In this document: positions 8,703-16,846 of the stretch, in pieces
Layout: each line of letters opens with the position of its first letter
Position numbering within the stretch: position 1 is the first letter of the stretch
NCBI GenBank assembly: GCA_944323655.1
Contig: CALUTL010000016.1
Coordinates: forward strand, 1-37,712
Source of the DNA: Candidatus Gastranaerophilales bacterium
GTDB taxonomy: Bacteria > Cyanobacteriota > Vampirovibrionia > Gastranaerophilales > Gastranaerophilaceae
Length of the DNA stretch: 37,712 nucleotides
Reading direction: 5' to 3'
Program-made: the position numbers and the translations under genes
The notes under the pieces: model-generated
Database searches by the model: none
Seen by the model: only the letters and a program-made list of their open reading frames with translations
What the model was told of the DNA's origin: nothing

Positions 8703-9125
8703 TTAGTTTGCTTTTTTAACTCTGAATGCAAAATATTTGAATAATACATAAGTAAGCACAGATACTGAAAATATAGACAGTATCTGTGCTATATATACAT
8801 TCAAATCGCAGTATTTAACCAGAGCTTCCAGTAACAATGCGTTCATAAGATAACTGATAAGCCAAGTTGTACAGCACTTGAGGTATTCTCTTACCCAGTT
8901 GCCTTTTGTGCAGAAAACAAATATCTTCTGATTTGTAAAAGAAAAGAAAGAAGATATTATCCACTGCAAAGCCGCACAAATCTGGTAATATTTATCTCCG
9001 ATAAGCAAAACAGCAAGTATAAAAATAATATAAGAAATTCCTGCATTAATTCCGCCGATAATCAAAAACCTGATTTTATCGGGGATTTCAAACCATTTTT
9101 CTAAAAACCATTCTGACTTTTTCAT
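8703..9125 (-). CDS. GtrA-family membrane protein
   Basis: A 140-aa integral membrane protein with four predicted helices (about 19-37, 43-64, 80-100 and 112-132) and the GtrA-like start FLIIGGINAGISYIIFIL. A basic loop after helix 2 (SFTNQKIFVF) matches the family pattern of a positively charged inter-helix segment. GtrA/DPMS-type proteins are proposed to move polyprenyl-phosphate-linked sugars across the membrane or to assist a partner glycosyltransferase; the substrate here is unknown. It begins 2 nt after the gatD stop, so the two are almost certainly co-transcribed and translationally coupled, which points to a lipid-carrier or cell-wall role. Confidence 0.85.
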   Translation of the reverse strand: MKKSEWFLEKWFEIPDKIRFLIIGGINAGISYIIFILAVLLIGDKYYQICAALQWIISSFFSFTNQKIFVFCTKGNWVREYLKCCTTWLISYLMNALLLEALVKYCDLNVYIAQILSIFSVSVLTYVLFKYFAFRVKKAN

Positions 9126-9127
9126 AC

Positions 9128-9859
9128 TTAATAATCTTTTCCGACAACAGCCCTGTGTGCGATATATTCCAGTTTGTCATCAAGCGGTGCAAGTTCTATT
9201 GCGTCTTCATACCTTGTTTCAAGTGCCAGCGTAATAAGATAATCCGCTAAATGAGGATTTTTAGGCAGTAAAGAACCGTGAAGATATGTTCCAAAAACAT
9301 TTTTAAATCGTGCTCCTTCAGTATTGTCCTGTCCGTTGTTGCCGTTTCCGACAGTAAGTATTGCAAGAGGCTTTGTGTCCCCTTGAAGATAAGTAAGGCC
9401 CGAATGATTTTCAAATCCGACAAGTGTAGAAGGTCTTAAAAAACCAGTGCGGGCAGTTACATTTCCGATAAATCTTTTTTTGCCTGCAACTGTATAAGCA
9501 TCTAAAAGACTTATCCCTGAAAGTTTGTCACCTTCAAACGGCTGGTAATAATGTCCGAAAAGCTGATATCCTCCGCAAATGCCTAAAAATACAGCGCCAT
9601 TATCCCTTTTTTCCGACAAAAAATCCTTTTGTTCATACAAATATTTTGCAACTTCTGTTTGTTCTTTATCCTGACCTCCGCCGATAAAATACAAATCGCA
9701 TGACGGGATTTTATCACCCGGATTAATTTCCGTATATTCAAAATCAATTCCTCTCCATTCACAGCGCTTTTTAAGAGCAATAATATTCCCCATGTCGCCG
9801 TACAGGTTTAATTGCTTTGGATAAAGGTGTCCGACAGATATTTTAAGCTCGCTATTCAT
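9128..9859 (-). CDS. gatD: GatD-type glutamine amidotransferase (lipid II amidation)
   Basis: Glutaminase subunit of the MurT/GatD lipid II isoglutaminyl synthase, which amidates the D-Glu of the peptidoglycan stem. At 243 aa it has the usual GatD length. Signatures: VGHLYPKQLNLYGDMGNI at the N-terminus, nucleophile C95 in GICGGYQLFG, GFENHSGLT (148-156) and catalytic H194 in TYLHG. The frame extends 44 codons upstream, but those codons overlap the divergent tatD promoter and are not family-like. The start at 9859 matches the family and lies exactly where an extended -10 would start transcription. MurT is not in this window; the partner gene downstream is gtrA-like. A cobyric-acid-synthase-type relative is the main alternative, but length and motifs favour GatD. 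Confidence 0.88.
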   Translation of the reverse strand: MNSELKISVGHLYPKQLNLYGDMGNIIALKKRCEWRGIDFEYTEINPGDKIPSCDLYFIGGGQDKEQTEVAKYLYEQKDFLSEKRDNGAVFLGICGGYQLFGHYYQPFEGDKLSGISLLDAYTVAGKKRFIGNVTARTGFLRPSTLVGFENHSGLTYLQGDTKPLAILTVGNGNNGQDNTEGARFKNVFGTYLHGSLLPKNPHLADYLITLALETRYEDAIELAPLDDKLEYIAHRAVVGKDY

Positions 9860-9865
9860 ATTCCG

Positions 9866-9874
9866 ATTATAGCA
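9866..9874 (-). promoter_or_regulatory. Extended -10 promoter for gatD, leaderless
   Basis: Minus strand reads TGCTATAAT (9874-9866), a perfect extended -10. The base 7 nt downstream is 9859, the A of the gatD ATG. No ribosome site exists in the 6-nt gap. Confidence 0.6.
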
Positions 9875-9887
9875 TAAACCTGTTTCG

Positions 9888-9896
9888 TGGTATAAT
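9888..9896 (+). promoter_or_regulatory. Extended -10 promoter for tatD, leaderless
   Basis: TGGTATAAT (9888-9896), a perfect extended -10. A start 6-8 nt downstream falls at 9902-9904, on or just before the tatD ATG. It is divergent from the gatD promoter; the two start codons are separated by only 44 bp. Confidence 0.6.
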
Positions 9897-9903
9897 TCGT
9901 AAT

Positions 9904-10674
9904 ATGAATGAAATATATTTAATTGATACCCACACACATATAAATATGATAGAAGGACTTTCGGAAGAAAAAATTCTGGAGGAAGCTTCAAAAAACAACG
10001 TCAAAAAGATTGTAGTTCCCGCCTCTTCTGCCGGTGACATTGATAAGGTTTTTGAGTTGTCGCAAAAGTATGAAAATGTCTACTGTTACCTTGGAATTCA
10101 CCCCTCGGAAGCAAAAGACTGGAATGATGAAATATCTGATAAAATAAAAGAATTTGCAAAATCGCCTAAAGTTGCAGGCATTGGCGAAATCGGACTTGAT
10201 TACTACTGGGACAAAAGCTTTGTTGAATTGCAGCAAGAAGTTTTCATTAAACAAATAGAACTTGCAAACGAATTAAATCTGCCACTGAATATTCATGACA
10301 GAGATGCTCATAAAGATACTTTCGACATTTTGAAAAAGTATAATAAAAATTCAAAAGTTATAATGCACTGTTTTTCAGGAAGCCCCGAATTTGCTATTGA
10401 GTGTATTAAAGAGGGGTGGTATATAGCTTTAGGCGGTGTTGTAACCTTCAAGAACGCAAAAAAAATGAAAGAAGTCGCAAAAGTTGTACCGCTTGATAGA
10501 CTTCTTCTTGAAACAGATGCTCCTTACCTTACACCTGTACCTCACAGAGGAGAAGAAAATCAGCCTGCCTATGTAAAATTTACGGCAGAAGAAATCGCTA
10601 AAATCAAAGAAATTTCATTTGAAGAATTGGCAAAACAAACAACTCAAAACGCAGAAAAAATTCTAAAGATATAA
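9904..10674 (+). CDS. tatD: TatD-family metal-dependent DNase
   Basis: A 256-aa amidohydrolase-fold nuclease (TatD/YcfH/YabD family), a metal-dependent deoxyribonuclease with 3'-5' exonuclease activity in studied members. Metal ligands are visible: H10 and H12 (DTHTH), E95 (GEIGLDYY), H131 (IHDRDA), H155 (MHCFSG) and D205 (LLLETDAPYLTP). C-terminal PHRGEENQPAYV is also typical. The start at 9904 has no Shine-Dalgarno sequence and sits at the predicted transcription start. tlyA follows 36 nt later on the same strand. The family name reflects a historical link to Tat operons; a role in protein export is not implied. Confidence 0.93.
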   Translation: MNEIYLIDTHTHINMIEGLSEEKILEEASKNNVKKIVVPASSAGDIDKVFELSQKYENVYCYLGIHPSEAKDWNDEISDKIKEFAKSPKVAGIGEIGLDYYWDKSFVELQQEVFIKQIELANELNLPLNIHDRDAHKDTFDILKKYNKNSKVIMHCFSGSPEFAIECIKEGWYIALGGVVTFKNAKKMKEVAKVVPLDRLLLETDAPYLTPVPHRGEENQPAYVKFTAEEIAKIKEISFEELAKQTTQNAEKILKI

Positions 10675-10675
10675 T

Positions 10676-10704
10676 TTGATTTTAAACCTTATCTTTGGTA
10701 GCCT
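10676..10704 (+). promoter_or_regulatory. Weak promoter candidate placing the start at the tlyA ATG
   Basis: TTGATT (10676-10681), 17-bp spacer, TAGCCT (10699-10704) preceded by TGG. Seven bases on is 10711, the A of the ATG. The -10 matches the consensus poorly (3 of 6), so tlyA may instead depend on read-through from tatD. Confidence 0.35.
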
Positions 10705-10710
10705 GAATTT

Positions 10711-11523
10711 ATGAAAGAAAGACTGGACAAATATTTAACAGATTTAGGCTATTTTGAAACTAAAAGCAAAGCGGCAGCCTCAATTCTTGCAGGACACGTA
10801 AAAATCGACGACGTTTACGTAACAAAAGCAGGATTTCAGATTAACCCTAATAAAGAATACGATATACAAGTAAAATCAATGCCATACGTTTCAAGAGGCG
10901 GATTTAAGCTTCAAAAAGCCTTAGAAACTTTTGACGTCAATATAAAAGATAGAATTTGTCTTGATGCAGGAGCTTCCACCGGCGGATTTACGGATTGTCT
11001 TTTGCAGAGGGGCGCAAAATTCGTATACTCAGCAGACGTCGGATACGGACAGCTTGACTGGAAAATCAGGTCTGACAATCGGGTTAAAGTTATTGAAAGA
11101 ACAAATCTCAAAAATTGCGAATTTTCAGAAATTTACGGAGAAAATGATACAATTGCAGATTTACTTGTAAGCGATCTTTCATTTATTTCACTTACAAAGG
11201 TTTTGGATAATCTTCAAAAATTACTTGCACCGGAATTTCACGAAATGATTTTACTTATTAAACCTCAGTTTGAAGCCGGAAAAGAACTTGTTGAAAAAGG
11301 CGGAGTCGTAAGAGATAAAAAGGTTCACGCACAAGTTATAGAAAATGTTGTTGAAAAAGCACTTTCGCTTTCTTACGCAATAAAAGGGCTTACTTTTTCA
11401 TCAATCAAAGGGCCGGCAGGAAATATAGAATATCTTCTTTGGATTACGACAGAAAACACCGCACCTTTTGATTTAAAAATAATTCCCCAAATTGTTGATA
11501 CGGCATTTGCGATATTAAATTAA
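10711..11523 (+). CDS. tlyA: TlyA-family rRNA 2'-O-methyltransferase
   Basis: A 270-aa protein with an N-terminal S4 RNA-binding domain (about 2-60, RLDKYLTDLGYFETKSKA) and an FtsJ/RrmJ-like SAM methyltransferase domain. The SAM-binding loop is LDAGASTGGFTD (84-95). The expected catalytic stretches follow: SRGGFKLQKAL, LLVSDLSFISL and LLIKPQFEAGKE. Studied homologues methylate ribose 2'-OH of 16S and/or 23S rRNA (C1409/C1920); the old hemolysin name is historical. The length is normal. Its stop codon overlaps the stop of the convergent minus-strand gene at a shared TTAA. It probably shares a transcript with tatD or starts leaderless. Confidence 0.93.
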   Translation: MKERLDKYLTDLGYFETKSKAAASILAGHVKIDDVYVTKAGFQINPNKEYDIQVKSMPYVSRGGFKLQKALETFDVNIKDRICLDAGASTGGFTDCLLQRGAKFVYSADVGYGQLDWKIRSDNRVKVIERTNLKNCEFSEIYGENDTIADLLVSDLSFISLTKVLDNLQKLLAPEFHEMILLIKPQFEAGKELVEKGGVVRDKKVHAQVIENVVEKALSLSYAIKGLTFSSIKGPAGNIEYLLWITTENTAPFDLKIIPQIVDTAFAILN

Positions 11524-12008
11524 CCGCCCTTTGGAATATTTTGCAGATATTCACCGGCGTTAACTTCAATATACTTATACATATTCAAAACAATTCCTGG
11601 CGCAAAAAAGTAGTTGTTATTAGCCGGAGTAATCTTCAGCATAGAGCGATATTTGTCTATTGTTATAACACTTGCAAGAAATTCCTTTCCAACGGCAGAA
11701 AACAAAATATAGCCGGTTTTGGATTGAATTTCCTTGATTTCAAATCTGTTAGCGTTGACGGCGGCAAGAGTCAAATAAAACAATCTGTCGTTATTCATCG
11801 CAAAAGTTTTTGTACACATATCAAAAGAAACATTTTGCGGTGTAACAAGCGTACTTAAACTTGGAGTAGTAAATTGAGGCATCGACTGATTCTGTGAAGC
11901 CTGAGGGCTTGAACTTGACGGCTGAACAACATCTTCTGCCGCCGAAGGCAAAACAAACATTAAACAAATACAAAAAGCTATTATAAAATTTTTTCTTACT
12001 CTTTCCAT
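11520..12008 (-). CDS. Small exported protein, unknown function
   Basis: A 162-aa protein with a Sec signal peptide (about 1-24, basic RVRK then a hydrophobic core ending PSAAE). A short Ser/Gln/Pro-rich linker (about 28-55) precedes a compact domain with YLTLAAVNANRFEIKEIQSKTGYILFSAVGKEFLASV, which looks alpha/beta. I do not recognise a named family. The start at 12008 overlaps the end of polA by 13 nt, so it is translationally coupled as the last gene of the tig-clpP-clpX-polA direction. At its 3' end the stop overlaps the convergent tlyA stop. Export is confident; function is unknown. Confidence 0.72.
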   Translation of the reverse strand: MERVRKNFIIAFCICLMFVLPSAAEDVVQPSSSSPQASQNQSMPQFTTPSLSTLVTPQNVSFDMCTKTFAMNNDRLFYLTLAAVNANRFEIKEIQSKTGYILFSAVGKEFLASVITIDKYRSMLKITPANNNYFFAPGIVLNMYKYIEVNAGEYLQNIPKGG

Positions 12009-14848
12009 GATTCACCTGCACTAACATCTACAAGAAGCGGAACATCAAACGGCTGACCAAGTTCCATTGACTCTAATACAAGAGATTTAACCTTCTCTAA
12101 TTCAGATTTTTTAACCTCTAAAACAAGTTCGTCGTGAACCTGCAATATCATTTTTGACTCAAGATTATTATCTTTAAGCTTTTTATTCAATTCAATCATT
12201 GCAATCTTAATCAAATCCGCAGCAGTCCCTTGCATAGGATGGTTAATCGCAGCACGCTTGCCAAACTCTCTTAATTGAATATTTGAGCTGAAAAGTTCAC
12301 TTTCCAAATGTCTTTTTCTGCCGTAAATTGACTCTACATATCCTTGTTTTTCGGCAAGTTTTACAATTTCACTCATATATTTTTTTACACTCGGGTAGGT
12401 CTTAAAATATTTATTTATAAAATCTTCCGCTTCTTCCCAGCTTATGTCAAGCGCCTTTGCTAAACCGTATTTGCTCTGTCCGTATATAATTCCGAAGTTT
12501 ACGGCTTTTGACTTATATCGCATTTCTTTTGTAACTTCTTCAACAGGGACATCAAAAACTTTTGACGCCGTAAGAGTATGTATATCAACTCCTGATCTGA
12601 AAGCTTCAATTAAGTGCTTATCCCCCGAAATATGCGCTAACAACCTTAATTCTATCTGCGAATAATCAGCTGACATGATTAAATAATTTTCCCTGTCTTT
12701 AGGCACAAAAGCATTTCTGATTTTGTTTCCTTCTTCTGTTCTGACGGGGATATTTTGTAAATTTGGGTTTGAAGATGACAACCTGCCGGTCGCAGTTATC
12801 GTCTGGTTAAATGTTGTATGAATGCGTCCGTCAAACGGGCTTATCAGCAACGGAAGCGCATCTGTATATGTTGATTTTAATTTTGTATATTTTCTGTACT
12901 GCAAAATTAATTCAGCTATTTCATAATTTTCTGCAAGCTCTTCCAAAATTTCCGCACTCGTCGAATATTTTTTATTCTTCCGTTTTTTAGGATTTGGAAT
13001 TTGAAGTTTATCAAACAAAACTTCCCCGACCTGACGAGGTGAATTCAGGTTAAACCCTTCGCCTGCTATGTCATAAATTTTTCGCTCTAACTTGTGCGAA
13101 GAATTTTCCATCACTTCTGACAACTCTTTCAAATATTCAACATCAACAGAAACCCCGACATATTCCATATCGGCAAGAACACAAGAAAGCGGCATTTCAA
13201 TCTCTCTTAGCAAGTTTAACTCTTTTTCCTCTAACTGATTATGCCAGTACTCCGCCAGCTCAATTATAGTTGCCGAAACATCCGACGCATAAGAATAAAC
13301 CCCGTCAAAAGAAGCCTCCATTATCCCAATCCGCTTCTTTTTATTTGCTTCAAACGGCGCAAACTCTGCCATTATATGATTTATTCTCTCTATTGCCTGA
13401 ACATCCAATGCATGATTTCTTGCAGGTTCTCTAATATAACTTGCAAGCATTACATCAAATATATAACCTTTAAAATCTATATCGAGTAATCTTAAAATAT
13501 TATATTCACTCTTTAAATCATAAGTTATTTTATTTATACTTTCATTTTCCAAAATCGGCTTTAATTCAGCACAAATATCTTCCTTAGACAACTCACCAGA
13601 CTTATTAAACGGAACAAAATAACTTTGGGTTTTAAATTCTTCACCATCTTTAAATGATAAACCATTTGCATAAGATATTTTTTCATTATAAGCAAACGCA
13701 ATTCCACGAAGATTTACCTCAACTGGACTTTTAACCTCTCCGATTGTCTTTATTGCAAATACTCCGACATTTGAAAGTTCTTCAACCATTTGTCTTAAAT
13801 CTGTCGCATTTAAAACTTCATGTTTTTCATATTTAATATCAAATTTATTAATCTCATTTCTTACCGAATCACCGAAAAGCCCAAGCTGCATTCCGTCAGC
13901 CGAAGCCGCCGTATCAAGTTTTTTCGTTGTTTCTGCTACATTTGCCTCACGATTAAACGAAGTTAAAATCGTATTGATACTTCTTAAAAAACTGTAAAAC
14001 TGAAGTTTTGTTAAAAATTCACTCACAGCCTTAACATCAGGAAGCACAATATCCGCTTTTGAAAAGTCAAAATCAATATCCAAATCTCTTACAATAGTTG
14101 CAAGATACTGACTTAATTTTGCAATCTCAATTCCGTTTTTAATTTTTTCTTTCACAGCTTTTTCTGCTATTTCATCAGCGTGAGAAAGTATATTATCAAG
14201 ATTTTTAAATTTTTCCAAAAGCTTGCAAGCTGTCTTTTCGCCAATCCCCTTAATCCCCGGAATACAATCAGAAGTATCACCTCTTAAGGCTTTATAGTCT
14301 ATAACTTGATTTGGATAAACTCCAAGCTTTTCATAAATCTTATCCCAATTATATTCGACAAGTTCACCCTTGGAAGGAAGGATAACTTTAACACACCCGT
14401 TTTCATCCACAAGCTGAAAAGCATCTTGATCGCCCGTCAGAATTAGAACCCTATGTCCTAATTCACATGCCTTTTTAGATATTGTTCCGATAACATCATC
14501 AGCCTCAAATCCTTCTTTTGTATAAATCGGAATATTAAAGGCCTTCAATCCTTCATAAATCAAATCCATCTGAATTTTCATCGGATCAGGCATTGCTTGA
14601 CGATTTGACTTATATTCAGGAAACTTCTCCACACGAAAAGTCTGATGACTTACATCAAAAGCAACAGCAATAGCATCAGGATTTAAGTCTTTATTCTTCA
14701 ACAAATCAAATATCGACTTAAAAAATCCATAAACCGCCCAGCTTGGAGTGCCGTCAGTCGTCTTCATATTGGTGCGTTCAAGCGCATAGTATTGTCGGAA
14801 CGCAAGCGCATGTCCATCAATCAAAATTAGCGTCTTTTCATTTCCCAT
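11996..14848 (-). CDS. polA: DNA polymerase I (proofreading domain looks inactive)
   Basis: Family A polymerase of 950 aa for gap filling, primer removal and repair. Order: 5'-3' exonuclease/FEN domain (about 1-290, LILIDGHALAFRQYYAL, EGFEADDVIGT, GDTSDCIPGIKGIGEKTA), a 3'-5' exonuclease-like region (about 345-540) and the polymerase domain. Pol motif A is DYSQIELRLLAHISGD (about 724), motif B is KSKAVNFGIIYG (about 780) and motif C is QVHDELVLE (about 904). In the middle domain the DxE of exo motif I is replaced by IKTI, motif II has Glu where E. coli has Asp424, and motif III (YASDVSA) is one residue short, so proofreading is probably lost, as in Taq and Bacillus Pol I. GGGGAGAA precedes the ATG. 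Confidence 0.96.
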   Translation of the reverse strand: MGNEKTLILIDGHALAFRQYYALERTNMKTTDGTPSWAVYGFFKSIFDLLKNKDLNPDAIAVAFDVSHQTFRVEKFPEYKSNRQAMPDPMKIQMDLIYEGLKAFNIPIYTKEGFEADDVIGTISKKACELGHRVLILTGDQDAFQLVDENGCVKVILPSKGELVEYNWDKIYEKLGVYPNQVIDYKALRGDTSDCIPGIKGIGEKTACKLLEKFKNLDNILSHADEIAEKAVKEKIKNGIEIAKLSQYLATIVRDLDIDFDFSKADIVLPDVKAVSEFLTKLQFYSFLRSINTILTSFNREANVAETTKKLDTAASADGMQLGLFGDSVRNEINKFDIKYEKHEVLNATDLRQMVEELSNVGVFAIKTIGEVKSPVEVNLRGIAFAYNEKISYANGLSFKDGEEFKTQSYFVPFNKSGELSKEDICAELKPILENESINKITYDLKSEYNILRLLDIDFKGYIFDVMLASYIREPARNHALDVQAIERINHIMAEFAPFEANKKKRIGIMEASFDGVYSYASDVSATIIELAEYWHNQLEEKELNLLREIEMPLSCVLADMEYVGVSVDVEYLKELSEVMENSSHKLERKIYDIAGEGFNLNSPRQVGEVLFDKLQIPNPKKRKNKKYSTSAEILEELAENYEIAELILQYRKYTKLKSTYTDALPLLISPFDGRIHTTFNQTITATGRLSSSNPNLQNIPVRTEEGNKIRNAFVPKDRENYLIMSADYSQIELRLLAHISGDKHLIEAFRSGVDIHTLTASKVFDVPVEEVTKEMRYKSKAVNFGIIYGQSKYGLAKALDISWEEAEDFINKYFKTYPSVKKYMSEIVKLAEKQGYVESIYGRKRHLESELFSSNIQLREFGKRAAINHPMQGTAADLIKIAMIELNKKLKDNNLESKMILQVHDELVLEVKKSELEKVKSLVLESMELGQPFDVPLLVDVSAGESWKE

Positions 14849-14889
14849 ACACTTCTCCCCAACATAAAAGAATTTCTTGAACGCAAATT

Positions 14890-16200
14890 CTATGCAATGA
14901 TTTCTTTATCGTCATTACCGTTGTTTTTGGTCGGAAGCTGGATTAATTCGGCCTTGTTACGGTTTTTAACCATATCTGCGGTAATAACAAACTTGTCAAT
15001 GTTTCCTTTTGTCGGAACATCATACATTACATCAAGCATAATTTCTTCAACAATTGATCTTAACGCTCTTGCACCCGTATTACGTTTCAATGCTTCCTGA
15101 GCAATCAAATCAACTGCTTCCGGTTCAAATTCAAGCTCAACGCCGTCCATTTCCATCAAGCATTTATACTGCTTAAGAACAGCATTCTTAGGCTCAGTTA
15201 AAATGTTCTTTAATGCTTTTTCATTCAACTGATCCAAAACTGCATAAATCGGAACACGACCGATAAATTCAGGAATTAAACCAAATTTAACAAGATCATC
15301 CGGTTGAAGTTTTTTCAATAACTTAACAGCATTAGCCTCTTTGTCAGCTTGTGACATAGGAGCTTTAGCACCAAACCCGATTGTAGAACCGTCATTTGTA
15401 CGGCGTTCAATAATCTTTTCCAAGCCTACAAAAGCACCGCCGACAATAAAGAGAATATTACTTGTATCAATCTCAATAAATTCCTGATGCGGATGTTTTC
15501 TGCCACCCTGAGGAGGTACATGTGCAACAGTTCCTTCAATCATTTTTAATAAAGCCTGCTGAACACCTTCACCTGATACATCACGGGTAATTGAAGTATT
15601 TTCAGACTTTCTCGAAATCTTATCAATTTCATCTATGTAAATAATGCCTCTTTCGGCTTTTGCACTGTCAAAATCAGCATTTTGATAAAGTCTTAAAAGA
15701 ATATTTTCAACATCATCACCGACATAACCTGCTTCTGTCAAAGTAGTTGCATCTGCAACCGCAAACGGTACATCCAACATCTTGGCTAATGTTTGAGCAA
15801 GCAAGGTTTTACCGCTTCCTGTCGGGCCGACTAAAAGAATATTTGATTTTTGAATTTCTACATTATCTTTTAAATTTGTTGACTTGTTGTGCTTCAAGCG
15901 TTTGTAATGGTTGTAAACTGCGACAGCAAGAACTTTCTTTGCATCATCCTGCCCTATGATGTATTGGTCAAGATAATCTTTGATTTCATGAGGTTTCGGA
16001 ATCGGTTTCTCCTCTTTTACTTCTTCCTCAACACCATCTTTTTCTTTGTTTTCGAAAAATTCTTCATCAAGAATTTCGTTACAAAGCTCAACACATTCAT
16101 CACAAATATACACTTCCGGTCCCGCAATCAGTTTTTTAACCTGATCTTGTGACTTTCCGCAAAATGAACATTTTAATCTGCTGTCATCATGTTTAGGCAT
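14890..16200 (-). CDS. clpX: ATP-dependent protease ATP-binding subunit ClpX
   Basis: AAA+ unfoldase of ClpXP, 436 aa. The N-terminal zinc domain has C11, C14, C33 and C36. Walker A is GPTGSGKT (125-132), Walker B is IIYIDEID (186-193) and the ClpP-docking loop IGF is at 274-276. The C-terminal AAA+ lid includes [15 protein letters not shown] glutamate/lysine-rich linker (about 48-70) joins the zinc domain to the AAA+ core. The ribosome site AAAGGAGA is strong. It lies 14 nt downstream of clpP and 41 nt upstream of polA on the same strand, the conserved tig-clpP-clpX order. Confidence 0.98.
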   Translation of the reverse strand: MPKHDDSRLKCSFCGKSQDQVKKLIAGPEVYICDECVELCNEILDEEFFENKEKDGVEEEVKEEKPIPKPHEIKDYLDQYIIGQDDAKKVLAVAVYNHYKRLKHNKSTNLKDNVEIQKSNILLVGPTGSGKTLLAQTLAKMLDVPFAVADATTLTEAGYVGDDVENILLRLYQNADFDSAKAERGIIYIDEIDKISRKSENTSITRDVSGEGVQQALLKMIEGTVAHVPPQGGRKHPHQEFIEIDTSNILFIVGGAFVGLEKIIERRTNDGSTIGFGAKAPMSQADKEANAVKLLKKLQPDDLVKFGLIPEFIGRVPIYAVLDQLNEKALKNILTEPKNAVLKQYKCLMEMDGVELEFEPEAVDLIAQEALKRNTGARALRSIVEEIMLDVMYDVPTKGNIDKFVITADMVKNRNKAELIQLPTKNNGNDDKEIIA

Positions 16201-16214
16201 TTTATCTCCTTTTA

Positions 16215-16808
16215 TTAGCCTTTAACACCTTCACGTGTTACTACCTTATCAATCATACCATACTCTAACGCTTCTGCCGGAGTCATGATATAATCTCTAT
16301 CGGTATCTTTTTCAATTTTCTTTAATGATTGACCTGTATTATTTGCAAGAATTTCATTTAAAGTCTTTTTAATTCTTACGATTTCAGCAGCCTGAATTTC
16401 GATATCGGTAGCCTGACCTTGCGCTCCGCCTAAAGGTTGGTGAATAAGAACTCTTGAATGCGGAAGAGCCATTCTTTTACCTTTTGTACCAGCGGCTAAA
16501 AGGAAAGCTCCCATTGAAGCTGCTTGACCTAAGCATATTGTAGAAACATCTGCTCTTATATGCTGCATGGTATCATATATCGCTAACCCTGCTGTTACAC
16601 TTCCGCCTGGACTGTTTATGTATAACATAATGTCTTTTTCCGGATTTTCACTGTCAAGCAATAGAAGCTGTGCTACTATTAAGTTTGCAACCATATCATC
16701 TATCGGAGTACCCAAAAAGATTATGCGCTCTCTTAACAATCTTGAAAATATGTCGAAAGAACGTTCGCCTCTGCTTGATTGTTCTATTACAACAGGTACA
16801 AAGCTCAT
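16215..16808 (-). CDS. clpP: ATP-dependent Clp protease proteolytic subunit ClpP
   Basis: Serine peptidase of the Clp barrel, 197 aa. The triad is S98 (GQAASMG), H123 (HQPLGG) and D172 (TDRDYIM). The oxyanion loop SPGGSV (66-71) is also present. The N-terminus [25 protein letters not shown] is typical and shows no long propeptide. GAAAGGAA precedes the ATG. It sits between tig (38 nt upstream) and clpX (14 nt downstream). A TATAAT at 16837-16832 in the tig-clpP gap could give an extra promoter but lacks a convincing -35. Confidence 0.98.
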   Translation of the reverse strand: MSFVPVVIEQSSRGERSFDIFSRLLRERIIFLGTPIDDMVANLIVAQLLLLDSENPEKDIMLYINSPGGSVTAGLAIYDTMQHIRADVSTICLGQAASMGAFLLAAGTKGKRMALPHSRVLIHQPLGGAQGQATDIEIQAAEIVRIKKTLNEILANNTGQSLKKIEKDTDRDYIMTPAEALEYGMIDKVVTREGVKG

Positions 16809-16846
16809 GATTTAGTTTCCTTTCTTATTTCATTATAATATTTTTA

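Noticed and set aside
9860..9991. Longer gatD with 44 extra N-terminal residues
   Set aside because: The extension overlaps tatD coding sequence and both divergent promoters and does not look like GatD; family length fits 9859.
14866..14890. AGAATTT/AAATTCT inverted repeat between clpX and polA
   Set aside because: The weak stem has one G-C pair and a three-base T tail, too weak to call a terminator in a probable operon.
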